Source: CAZZCN01 sp964652975
Lineage (GTDB): Bacteria > Bacillota > Clostridia > Saccharofermentanales > UBA5734
DNA: 5,988 nt
NCBI GenBank assembly: GCA_964652975.1
Contig: CAZZCN010000134.1
Location: 1-5,988 of the forward strand
Direction of reading: 5' to 3'
A program made the position numbers and the translations under genes. A model generated the notes under the pieces. The model was given only the letters and a program-made list of their open reading frames with translations. It made no database searches and had not been told where the DNA came from. Below, one piece after another: positions 1 through 5,982 of this stretch (the first letter of the stretch is position 1; each line of letters starts with the position of its first letter).

Positions 1-119
1 TCAAGCTATATGCAGATAAGTCAACTATTGTAGAAGGTGTATTCAGAAATGGCAAGATTGAAAAAATTGAGACTTCGCCCGGTGAAAGAATGAAAGATAT
101 AGTTGTTTGTGAGAAATAG
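1..119 (+). CDS. C-terminal fragment of an unidentified protein (5' end outside the window)
   Basis: An open frame enters from the left edge (first whole codon at base 3) and ends at TAG 117–119, giving 38 visible residues. They alternate hydrophobic and charged residues (IVEGVFRNGKIEKIETSPG, then RMKDIVV), which looks like the last beta-strands of a beta-sandwich domain. Similar strand-turn-strand endings occur at the C-terminus of some large glycoside hydrolases, but this is only an impression and the piece is too short to name a family. No terminator hairpin follows directly; the repeat array begins 11 nt after the stop. It shares the + strand with the URO-D gene 347 nt downstream, but the array separates them, so co-transcription is uncertain. 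Confidence 0.6.
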   Translation, partial: KLYADKSTIVEGVFRNGKIEKIETSPGERMKDIVVCEK

Positions 120-130
120 ATTTTTAGCGA

Positions 131-405
131 ACAGATAAAAGATGGTATATCAGCTAGATTTTTTAACAAACAGATAAAAGAAGGTATATCAACCAGATAT
201 ATAGAAAACAGATACAGGACGAGATATCGGCCAGATGTTAAGCAAACAGATGCATGACGTTATAACAAACAGATACAGGATGATATATCGAATAGATGTT
301 AAGCAAACAGATGCTGGAGGATATATCGAACAGATGTTAAACAAACAGATTCAGGATGACATATCAAACAGATACATGACGATATATCAACCAGATAAGC
401 TATAC
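131..405. repeat. Imperfect tandem repeat array, eight units of 38/23 nt with a 99-nt higher-order period
   Basis: Eight diverged units each begin with ACAGAT, followed about 8 nt later by a GATATATC-like palindrome. Long units (about 38 nt) continue with a CAGATGTTAAGCAA-like second half; short units (23 nt) lack most of that half. Units are 131–169, 170–207, 208–245, 246–268 (short), 269–306, 307–344, 345–367 (short) and 368–405. The last six form two copies of a long–short–long block of 99 nt (208–306 and 307–405), so block duplication followed unit duplication. Nothing separates the units and there are no unique spacers, so it is not CRISPR. It fills the gap between two + strand genes and ends 61 nt before the URO-D start. 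Function is unknown: repeated protein-binding sites, an RNA element or a neutral minisatellite are all possible. Confidence 0.85.
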
Positions 406-466
406 ATTGTTCCTGAGCTAAAATATATTGTATGGGTTTTAAATATTATAGAAATGAGGAAAAGTT

Positions 467-1474
467 ATGGGTAAAAGAGAAATTGTTAAAAATGTAATAG
501 CACACAAGGAGAGTTCTGAACTGCCATTTTGCATTCATTTCGCACTTGATGCAAAAGAAAAATATTATTCAATGTTATTTGAGGATTACGTCGATGACAA
601 GCTGAAGAAGGAATATGATGAAGGGAGATTATCTTTAGATGAAACAATCAGAATTGGGATAGGTAATTATGTTATTGCTCAAGATTGCCCGTGGTGGAGC
701 TGGTATGATGTGCCAAGCTCATATTCCGGGTTTGATGCTCCTGATGTTTTGCCTAAAACCATAGGCTATGGGAGCTACAACGGATATGTTGAACACCTTA
801 AATATCTAAAAGAGACAACAGGCTGTTATATAATGGTAAATATATATGGAAGTCATTTCGAGAAAGCATACTTTGCCCGCGGAATAGAAAACTTCTTGGC
901 AGATATGGCAGGAGAACCTGATTTTGCGAAGAGATTACTCGATACAATAATAAGAAAAAACATGGTTATGCTCGAAAACATTGTAAATATTCCAGAGATT
1001 GACGGAATTCTTCTTGGCAGTGACTGGGGTTCTCAAAATTCATTATTGATGTCTCCAAGCAGCTGGCGTGAACTTATCGCACCAGGCGAAAAATTGGAGT
1101 ATGACCTTATCCATAGTACAGGCAAGGATGTCTGGGTTCATTCATGCGGTAATGTTGAACAAATCATGGGTGATTTGATTGAACTCGGGGTGGATGTACT
1201 TAACCCGTTGCAGCCTGAATGTATGGATATTAAAAGTATTAAATCTAATTATGGAAATAAACTTACATTCTGGGGTGGAATAAGCACACAGCAAACCTTA
1301 CCATATGGAAAAGCAGATGACGTGCGAAATGAAATTCTTACCGTCACGGATTTCATGAAAGAAAGCGGAGGATATATTCTGGCACCTTCCCAGGAAATTC
1401 AATCAGACGTTCCATATGAAAATCTGCGGATGATGATTGATACTGCAAGAGATTTATCTTTTCTAAAACAATAA
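467..1474 (+). CDS. Uroporphyrinogen decarboxylase (URO-D) family protein, MtaA/CmuA-like fold, substrate unknown
   Basis: 335 residues, about the usual size of the URO-D superfamily of TIM-barrel proteins, which includes haem-pathway HemE and the corrinoid methyltransferases MtaA, MtbA and CmuA. Visible marks are GSDWGSQ near residues 184–190, a HSCG motif with His225 and Cys227, WGGIS at 269–273, and the closing GGYILAPSQ followed by DVPYENL. MtaA-type enzymes bind zinc with His-x-Cys plus a later Cys in a PGC motif. Here the equivalent place reads APSQ (306–309), so the third ligand is missing and ordinary MtaA chemistry should not be assumed. The haem enzyme is unlikely: no haem genes are nearby and the N-terminus differs from HemE. 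No corrinoid protein gene is visible either. The start is supported by GAGGA at 456–460, six bases upstream. It is probably a cytoplasmic methyltransferase-like enzyme of unknown substrate. Confidence 0.85.
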   Translation: MGKREIVKNVIAHKESSELPFCIHFALDAKEKYYSMLFEDYVDDKLKKEYDEGRLSLDETIRIGIGNYVIAQDCPWWSWYDVPSSYSGFDAPDVLPKTIGYGSYNGYVEHLKYLKETTGCYIMVNIYGSHFEKAYFARGIENFLADMAGEPDFAKRLLDTIIRKNMVMLENIVNIPEIDGILLGSDWGSQNSLLMSPSSWRELIAPGEKLEYDLIHSTGKDVWVHSCGNVEQIMGDLIELGVDVLNPLQPECMDIKSIKSNYGNKLTFWGGISTQQTLPYGKADDVRNEILTVTDFMKESGGYILAPSQEIQSDVPYENLRMMIDTARDLSFLKQ

Positions 1475-1495
1475 CAGAAAATTTGCTTGTAAAAT

Positions 1496-1600
1496 ATTAA
1501 TAATAGTAGTAGCAATAATAGTAGTAGTAATAATAGTAGTAGTAGTAATAATAGTAGTAATAATAATAGTAGTAGTAAAAATAATAGTAATACTAATCAA
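1496..1600. repeat. (AAT/AGT)n trinucleotide microsatellite
   Basis: About 100 nt consist almost wholly of AAT and AGT triplets, in short alternating blocks (two or three AAT, then two to four AGT), becoming irregular after about 1575 with AAA, ACT and CAA triplets. It lies between the URO-D stop and the hairpin at 1639–1660, so it would be transcribed as 3' untranslated RNA. Read in the URO-D frame it would encode an Asn/Ser-rich linker, but two in-frame stops (1472–1474 and 1490–1492) come first and there is no start codon, so I treat it as non-coding. Such tracts can vary in length by slippage. Confidence 0.85.
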
Positions 1601-1638
1601 TAAAGAAGCAACATCTTAATATTGATTGAACAAATCAG

Positions 1639-1666
1639 AGCCATCGCTGAAACGGTGGCTTTTCAA
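1639..1666 (+). terminator. Probable rho-independent terminator after the URO-D gene
   Basis: AGCCATCG (1639–1646) pairs with CGGTGGCT (1653–1660) through one G·U pair, around the six-base loop CTGAAA. Four T residues follow directly (1660–1663). The 8-bp GC-rich stem is good but the T-tract is short. It lies 165 nt beyond the URO-D stop, past the microsatellite, and upstream of the rbgA promoter region. Confidence 0.6.
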
Positions 1667-1711
1667 AGTTGCAACAGATAAGCACTTTTTGTTTTTACAT
1701 TATAGATTGTT

Positions 1712-1740
1712 TTGACAGTTTATAGTATAGTAGTAAACAT
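1712..1740 (+). promoter_or_regulatory. Candidate promoter for rbgA–rnhB
   Basis: A perfect -35 hexamer TTGACA sits at 1712–1717. The best spaced -10 is weak (TAAACA at 1734–1739 after 16 nt); the TATAGT-like runs at 1721–1731 lie too close to the -35. The 388-nt gap between the URO-D stop and rbgA also holds the microsatellite, the terminator and a long AT-rich leader, where the 10-mer ACAGATAAGC occurs twice (1674–1683 and 1816–1825). Confidence 0.4.
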
Positions 1741-1862
1741 AGCGTTTTGAAATAAGATAAATGCTAAAAATAAACAAAAAAAATATGCAAGAGAACAATA
1801 ATTGCAAATTAATCGACAGATAAGCGGTTGATACAAGACTTTAGAATAACAAAGGTGTAAAA

Positions 1863-2863
1863 ATGGAGATTAACTGGTTCCCGGGCCATATGGCAAAAGC
1901 CCTTAGAGATGTGCAGAACGCACTTAAGAAAGTCGACATGGTAATAGAGACATGCGATGCCAGAATACCAAGGTCAAGCCGTAACCCGGTGCTTGACGAG
2001 ATTATCAACAACAAGCCAAGGATATTGGTTTTGAACAAGGCAGATCTGGCTGAGGACGAGATAACAAGGCAATGGATTTCTGAATTTGAATCCCATAATC
2101 TGAAGGCGATTTCACTTATCGGGACGAAAATGACTGATGCCAAAGACCTTAAGAAAGAATGCCTTTCACTGTGCAGTGAGAAAATAGAACGCGCCCTCAA
2201 TAAAGGCAGGCTTATAAGACCGATTCGTGCAATGGTTGTCGGCATTCCCAACACGGGCAAGTCCACAATAATCAACACCCTGTCAAAGAGAAAAATCGCA
2301 GCAACATCAGATAGACCAGGAGTTACAAGGTCTCCTCAATGGGTAAGGACCGACGATCAATTGGAGCTAATGGATATGCCCGGAGTGCTGTGGCCTAAAA
2401 TCGACGAGCGCGAAGGACAGATACTCCTTGNNNNNNNNNNNNNNNNNNNNNNNNNNNNNNNNNNNNNNNNNNNNNNNNNNNNNNNNNNNNNNNNNNNNNN
2501 NNNNNNNNNNNNNNNNNNNNNNNNNNNNNNATGCCCGGAGTGCTGTGGCCTAAAATCGACGAGCGCGAAGGACAGATACTCCTTGCAGCTACCGGTGCAA
2601 TAAAAGATACAGTTGTTGACGGTATAGAAGTCGCCTACGAGCTCATGATGATTATTTCAAGGTTGAACCCTCAAAGTTTGAAGGAACGTTACAAGATAGA
2701 TTTTGAAGAAGTTTCAGGATATGATGCATTTTTACTAGCAGCCAAGAAAAGGGGATGCATACTGTCGGGTGGCAGAATTGACGAAGAGCGCTTTGCCGCG
2801 TTGTTTCTCGATGAAATCCGCGCGGGCGTTCTAGGTAAAATATCGTTTGAGAGACCTAATTGA
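1863..2863 (+). CDS. rbgA: RbgA/YlqF, circularly permuted GTPase for 50S ribosomal subunit assembly (interrupted by a scaffold gap)
   Basis: RbgA is a cytoplasmic GTPase that acts late in 50S maturation. The permuted motif order is visible: G4 NKAD at residues 58–61, G1 P-loop GIPNTGKS at 127–134, G2-type RPGVTR at 151–156, and G3 DMPG at 171–174. The family N-terminus INWFPGHMAKA is also present, as is the C-terminal RNA-binding region with its KKRGCILSGG and EERFAALFLDEIR stretches. The 100 Ns at 2431–2530 split the gene. Bases 2376–2430 recur exactly at 2531–2585. Removing one copy together with the Ns (155 nt) restores one frame of 281 codons plus stop, matching the 282 residues I recall for Bacillus subtilis RbgA; the junction then reads GQILLAATGAIKD as in homologues. 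As written, the frame shifts after the gap and hits an early stop at 2601–2603. RBS AAAGGTG is at 1851–1857. The gene is the first of a pair with rnhB. Confidence 0.93.
2431..2530. other. Assembly gap (100 N) flanked by an identical 55-bp direct repeat
   Basis: Exactly 100 Ns, the customary placeholder for a gap of unknown size. The 55 bases before it (2376–2430) equal the 55 bases after it (2531–2585). This is what results when two contig ends overlap by one assembler k-mer and are scaffolded without being merged. The true distance is probably zero and the repeat is probably not biological. Confidence 0.95.
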
Positions 2864-2876
2864 CGAAAGGAATATA

Positions 2877-3521
2877 ATGATGGCAACAGCAGACAAGCGC
2901 ATTTTAAAGCTGCAAGAGAAATATTTTGACATGAGTGTCTACGAAATGAACGAGTGGAGAATAGGCAACATCCTTGTGGCCGGTATTGACGAGGCGGGCA
3001 GGGGACCTCTTGCAGGACCGGTTGTGGCGGCAGCGTGCATTTTGAATCACAAGGATCCGATTTTAGGACTCAACGATTCCAAAAAACTCTCTGAGAAGAA
3101 ACGCGATGAATTATATCTGGAAATAAAAGAGCGTGCAGTTGCCTTTTCGATAGTGCGTGTTGAACATGATGTTATAGACGATATAAATATATTGAATGCA
3201 ACGAAAAAAGCGATGCATGAATGCATTGCTCAATTACAGATAAAGCCGGACAAGATACTTATTGATGCAGTCAACCTTAACGGAACCGGGTATGATATAA
3301 CACCTATAATCAAGGGGGACACACTTTCTGTATCAATTGCCGCCGCCTCTATACTTGCCAAAGTGACACGTGATAATATCATGAAGGAATATGACATGAT
3401 TTATCCAGGTTATGGATTCGCTCAGAACAAGGGTTATGGAACAAGCCTCCATTATGAAGGCATAAAGAAGCAGGGTGCAACCCCTATTCACCGTAGGACA
3501 TTTCTTAAGGGAATCATTTGA
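2877..3521 (+). CDS. rnhB: Ribonuclease HII
   Basis: RNase HII cuts the RNA strand of RNA/DNA hybrids and incises at single ribonucleotides misincorporated in DNA. The full metal-binding tetrad is visible: Asp38 and Glu39 in GIDEAGRGPLAGPV, Asp130 in LIDAV, and Asp148 in IIKGD, with the same spacing between second and third acids as the E. coli enzyme as I recall it. SIAAASILAKVTRD and the late YPGYGF, KGYGT and HRRTF motifs complete the signature. The length is 214 residues, normal for the family. I place the start at ATG 2877, behind AAAGGA at 2866–2871; the adjacent ATG at 2880 is equally possible. A TTG in the same frame at 2847 would overlap rbgA and lacks a good RBS. Only 13 nt separate it from the rbgA stop, so the two are almost certainly one operon. 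Confidence 0.95.
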   Translation: MMATADKRILKLQEKYFDMSVYEMNEWRIGNILVAGIDEAGRGPLAGPVVAAACILNHKDPILGLNDSKKLSEKKRDELYLEIKERAVAFSIVRVEHDVIDDINILNATKKAMHECIAQLQIKPDKILIDAVNLNGTGYDITPIIKGDTLSVSIAAASILAKVTRDNIMKEYDMIYPGYGFAQNKGYGTSLHYEGIKKQGATPIHRRTFLKGII

Positions 3522-3550
3522 TGATAAGCTGTTGTTAATTGATTCATAAG

Positions 3551-3619
3551 ATTTTTCCATAAAAAAACAAATATAAACAAATTAATTTAATCAAATAAAC
3601 ATAAACAAATAATCTAACA
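3551..3619. other. G-free, extremely AT-rich spacer between rnhB and yraN
   Basis: Sixty-nine consecutive bases contain no G on the + strand and only a few C. ATAAACAAAT occurs twice (3573–3582 and 3601–3610), 28 nt apart. The 132-nt spacer holds no ORF. The transcript here would be nearly unstructured, and the DNA would melt or bend easily. Confidence 0.7.
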
Positions 3620-3629
3620 GACCCATTAT

Positions 3630-3645
3630 TATAATACTTGAAAGG
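3630..3645 (+). promoter_or_regulatory. Possible -10 box and RBS for yraN
   Basis: A perfect TATAAT lies at 3630–3635, but no -35 match stands 16–18 nt upstream and the leader to the ATG would be only about 12 nt. AAAGG at 3641–3645 is a good RBS, eight bases before ATG 3654. yraN may have its own promoter or be read from rbgA–rnhB, since no strong terminator separates them. Confidence 0.3.
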
Positions 3646-3653
3646 TTAGCATC

Positions 3654-4016
3654 ATGGTATCTGCAAAAAGAAAACTTGGAAACGGTGCGGAAGATCATGT
3701 TGCACATTACATGTCCGCACTTGGCTACAGTATTCTTTCAACCAATTATTCTGTTCCGAAAATAGGCGAGATAGATATCGTAGCGAAATTCAAGGACAGC
3801 ATTTATTTTGTCGAAGTCAAGGCAAGGAGCAATTCAAAGCCATTCGGTGGAATGGAAGGATGCATCTCAGGCAAAAAACTCAAACGAATCAGGCAAAGTG
3901 CCGACATCTATCTACAACAAAACAATCCAGACGCCTACTGCAAAATCATGGGTGCATTTGTACATATCACTCCTCAAAATAAATATGAGAAAATCGAGTT
4001 GATCCAATTGGACTAA
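3654..4016 (+). CDS. yraN: YraN/UPF0102 family, predicted endonuclease-like protein
   Basis: 120 residues, the typical length of UPF0102, a small family with a PD-(D/E)XK/Holliday-junction-resolvase-like fold. Conserved points visible are Glu13 in the N-terminal GNGAEDHVA helix, GYSILSTNY at 24–32, GEIDIVA at 38–44 with Asp41, and FVEVKAR at 52–58 with Glu54 and Lys56. Glu13, Asp41, Glu54 and Lys56 fit a nuclease metal site. Next come FGG near 64–66 and a lysine/arginine-rich helix with SADIYL. The biochemical role of the family is not well established; nuclease activity is inferred from fold. Its place just after rnhB is a recurrent bacterial gene order and suggests a link to nucleic-acid maintenance. 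The residue pattern appears intact, with no sign of decay. Confidence 0.9.
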   Translation: MVSAKRKLGNGAEDHVAHYMSALGYSILSTNYSVPKIGEIDIVAKFKDSIYFVEVKARSNSKPFGGMEGCISGKKLKRIRQSADIYLQQNNPDAYCKIMGAFVHITPQNKYEKIELIQLD

Positions 4017-4029
4017 ATTTCTATTAAAG

Positions 4030-4061
4030 ATACCTTTGGTCTGTTTTTGCAGACATGGTAT
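4030..4061 (+). other. Two-part hairpin downstream of yraN
   Basis: GTCTG (4039–4043) pairs with CAGAC (4050–4054) around TTTTTG, and ATACC (4030–4034) pairs with GGTAT (4057–4061) beyond a small internal loop. It starts 14 nt after the yraN stop. The T-run is in the loop rather than after the stem, so it is not a standard terminator; it could stabilise the 3' end of the operon mRNA. Confidence 0.35.
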
Positions 4062-4138
4062 GTCACATGGTAATAATATTTAGCAGCATAATATTGATTG
4101 TTTGTTTATAATAATAATGAATAATTGCAAAATATGAC

Positions 4139-4168
4139 TTGCAAATATTTGATTCAATATAGTATAAT
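4139..4168 (+). promoter_or_regulatory. Promoter for the aspartate aminotransferase gene
   Basis: TTGCAA (4139–4144, four of six matching TTGACA) is followed after 18 nt by a perfect TATAAT (4163–4168). It lies about 40 nt before ATG 4208, leaving a leader of roughly 30 nt that carries the AAGGAG ribosome binding site (4194–4199). Confidence 0.65.
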
Positions 4169-4207
4169 AACCACCAAGAAGAACAAAAAATGCAAGGAGA
4201 TAATCAT

Positions 4208-5494
4208 ATGATTTCATTTGATAAAATGTCAAAAGAGGAATTGCAACTGGAGATAGAACAGTTGGAAAAGAGATACGCGGATTACAAATCGCGTAATTAT
4301 AATCTCAATATGTCGAGGGGCAAGCCTTGCAAAGAGCAGCTTGACCTTTCAAACGATATGATGACGGTGCTCGGAAATGACACCTACAAAGACAGCACAG
4401 GGTTTGACCTTCGAAACTATGGAATACTTGACGGAATACCTGAAGCCAAAGCTCTATTCGCCGAAGTTCTCGGAACCAAGCCTGCCAATATTATAGTGGG
4501 AGGCAATTCTAGCCTTAACTTGATGTATGATACCATATCAAGAGCGATGCATTTCGGAGTGCCTGATTCTGTAAAGCCTTGGTGCAAAGAAGACAAAATC
4601 AAATTCCTGTGCCCGGTTCCTGGATACGACAGACACTTTGCAGTTGTACAGGACTTCGGAATTGAAATGATAAATGTACCAATGACACCAGCCGGTCCTG
4701 ACATGGATAAGGTTGAGCAGCTTGTGGCAAGCGATTCTGCCATCAAGGGAATCTGGTGCGTTCCAGTATACAGCAATCCGGACGGAATTACTTATTCCTT
4801 CGAGACATGCCAGAGACTGGCGTCGATGAAAACTGCAGCACCCGATTTCAGAATAATGTGGGATAATTCTTACTGTGTCCACGCTTTAAACCATGACGAT
4901 TCAGACAGCATACCCGACATTCTCTCTCTTTGCGAAGAGAACAACTGCAAGAACCGTGTTTTCGAATTTGCTTCCACCTCTAAAGTCACCTGGGCCGGAG
5001 CAGGTGTTGCCTGCATTGCTGCAAGCGACGAAAACATCAAGTACATAAAGTCCCATCTGACTCTCCAGACTATAGGACCTGACAAGATCAACCAGCTCCG
5101 CCATGTCAAGTTTTTGAAAGACGCAGCGGGTGTTTATGATATGATGAAAAAGCATGCAGCAATCCTTCGCCCCAAATTCGAGACCGTGCTTTCGATTTTG
5201 AACAGCGAACTTGCGGATACCGGTATTGCAAAATGGAACGAGCCAAAAGGTGGTTATTTTATCAGTCTTTTCGTAGCACCGTTTACAGCGAAGGAAGTTG
5301 TCAGCCTTTGTAAAGAATGCGGTGTAGAACTTACACCTGCAGGAGCAACATTCCCATATGGCAAGGATCCAGAGGACAGTAATATCCGCATAGCACCTTC
5401 GTTCCCGCCTCTTGCCGAGCTTATACCTGCGATTGAGATCCTATGTGTCAGTGCCAAGCTAGCCGCAGCGAAGAAGGCACTAATTGGTAAATAG
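4208..5494 (+). CDS. Aspartate aminotransferase, PLP-dependent class Ic (Asp_aminotransf family)
   Basis: A fold-type I PLP enzyme of 428 residues expected to interconvert aspartate and 2-oxoglutarate with oxaloacetate and glutamate. The active site reads clearly: Asn190 in YSNPDGITYS, Asp219 and Tyr222 in WDNSY (pyridine-ring contacts), Lys259 in ASTSKVTWAGAG as the Schiff-base lysine, and Arg394 in NIRIAPSFP for the substrate alpha-carboxylate. GGNSSLNLMYD is the cofactor phosphate-binding start of the large domain, and NMSRGKP near the N-terminus is typical of this subgroup. No helix-turn-helix domain precedes it, so it is not a MocR-type regulator. A charged helix (about residues 8–25) opens the protein. 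I start at ATG 4208 because AAGGAG at 4194–4199 lies eight bases upstream; ATG 4190 precedes that RBS. Its own promoter and terminator suggest a single-gene unit. Substrate specificity is inferred from the family. Confidence 0.92.
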   Translation: MISFDKMSKEELQLEIEQLEKRYADYKSRNYNLNMSRGKPCKEQLDLSNDMMTVLGNDTYKDSTGFDLRNYGILDGIPEAKALFAEVLGTKPANIIVGGNSSLNLMYDTISRAMHFGVPDSVKPWCKEDKIKFLCPVPGYDRHFAVVQDFGIEMINVPMTPAGPDMDKVEQLVASDSAIKGIWCVPVYSNPDGITYSFETCQRLASMKTAAPDFRIMWDNSYCVHALNHDDSDSIPDILSLCEENNCKNRVFEFASTSKVTWAGAGVACIAASDENIKYIKSHLTLQTIGPDKINQLRHVKFLKDAAGVYDMMKKHAAILRPKFETVLSILNSELADTGIAKWNEPKGGYFISLFVAPFTAKEVVSLCKECGVELTPAGATFPYGKDPEDSNIRIAPSFPPLAELIPAIEILCVSAKLAAAKKALIGK

Positions 5495-5525
5495 AGACTA
5501 AAATATTACTAAATAATTATTTACA

Positions 5526-5566
5526 AAAATACTGTCAGAACAAATAGATTCTGGCAGTATTTTGTT
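5526..5566 (+). terminator. Strong rho-independent terminator after the aminotransferase gene
   Basis: AATACTGTCAGAA (5528–5540) pairs with TTCTGGCAGTATT (5549–5561) over 13 bp with one U·G pair, and two further A–T pairs extend it to 15 bp. The loop is CAAATAGA. An A-run lies before the stem and TTTTGTT follows it, so it could work in both directions. It starts 31 nt after the stop codon. Confidence 0.88.
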
Positions 5567-5579
5567 AGAAATTTCAAAA

Positions 5580-5608
5580 TTTACTGTTACATGTATAAGT
5601 GATATAAT
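5580..5608 (+). promoter_or_regulatory. Extended -10 promoter for the MNT gene
   Basis: TTTACT (5580–5585) is followed after 17 nt by a perfect TATAAT (5603–5608), with the extended -10 TG at 5600–5601. The leader to ATG 5662 is about 45 nt and carries GGAGGTG (5648–5654), a near-perfect complement to the 16S rRNA 3' end. Both signals are among the strongest in the window. Confidence 0.75.
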
Positions 5609-5661
5609 AGTATTGATATTTATTCGTCAGATAGTAAAAACACTAATGGAGGTGGTAAATT

Positions 5662-5982
5662 ATGTTTATAAATAATGAGATCGAGAATATAAAAAATATT
5701 ATGTTACAAACAGTTTCATGTGAGACGATTTACCTTTTTGGATCATATGCTTACGGTATACCGAATGAAGACAGTGATTATGATTTTTTCATTATTCTAC
5801 CTGATAATGGTATAAGACCATTAGATGCCATTCAAAATATCAGTCTGGCATTAATTGGTAAAACAAATAAAAAACCTGTCGATGTACTGGCAAAGAGACA
5901 TTCTGAATTTGATCACCGTAAAGACTTGATTACTTTGGAGAAGGAAGTATTTGAAAAAGGAATTATAATATATGAGCAATAA
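5662..5982 (+). CDS. Small MNT-type nucleotidyltransferase, possible antitoxin of an MNT/HEPN pair
   Basis: 106 residues, essentially one minimal nucleotidyltransferase domain of the DNA polymerase beta superfamily. The signature is complete: Gly27-Ser28 in FGSYAYG, Asp39 and Asp41 in DSDYDFFII, and a third acidic residue Asp74 in KPVDVLAKR. These bind metal and NTP in family members that transfer nucleotides, including the MntA antitoxins that AMPylate HEPN toxins. The motif reads GSYAYG rather than the common GSxARG, so the usual Arg is absent. No substrate-recognition domain follows, unlike aminoglycoside nucleotidyltransferases. An ATG at 5972 overlaps its end by 11 nt in another frame, as expected for a coupled partner gene. 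The catalytic fold is secure; the toxin–antitoxin role is inferred from size and layout. Confidence 0.88.
   Translation: MFINNEIENIKNIMLQTVSCETIYLFGSYAYGIPNEDSDYDFFIILPDNGIRPLDAIQNISLALIGKTNKKPVDVLAKRHSEFDHRKDLITLEKEVFEKGIIIYEQ

Noticed and set aside
131..405. CRISPR array
   Set aside because: Units abut directly, diverge from one another and have no unique spacers; no cas gene is present in the window.
235..474. 79-residue coding gene
   Set aside because: It is a translation of the tandem array, lacks an RBS and overlaps the well-supported URO-D start. Kept only as a low-interest question.
1841..2278. 145-residue minus-strand ORF
   Set aside because: It lies antisense to rbgA, whose motifs are unmistakable, so it is a shadow of the codon pattern.
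2376..2585. Genuine tandem duplication within rbgA
   Set aside because: The copies are identical and end exactly at a 100-N placeholder. Collapsing them restores the frame and the family length.
2531..2863. Separate 110-residue gene starting at ATG 2531
   Set aside because: It is the C-terminal part of rbgA. The ATG encodes the Met of the internal DMPG motif and has no RBS.
2847..2876. TTG start extending rnhB by ten residues
   Set aside because: It overlaps rbgA and has no good RBS, while ATG 2877 follows AAAGGA.
3511..3545. Terminator after rnhB
   Set aside because: GAATCA/TGATTC gives only six pairs around a loop of over 20 nt, with no proper T-tract next to the stem.
4190..4207. ATG 4190 as aminotransferase start
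   Set aside because: The AAGGAG box lies inside this extension and is well placed for ATG 4208.
4417..5457. Several minus-strand ORFs over the aminotransferase gene
   Set aside because: All are antisense shadows of a gene with a full PLP active site; none has an RBS or a recognisable family motif.
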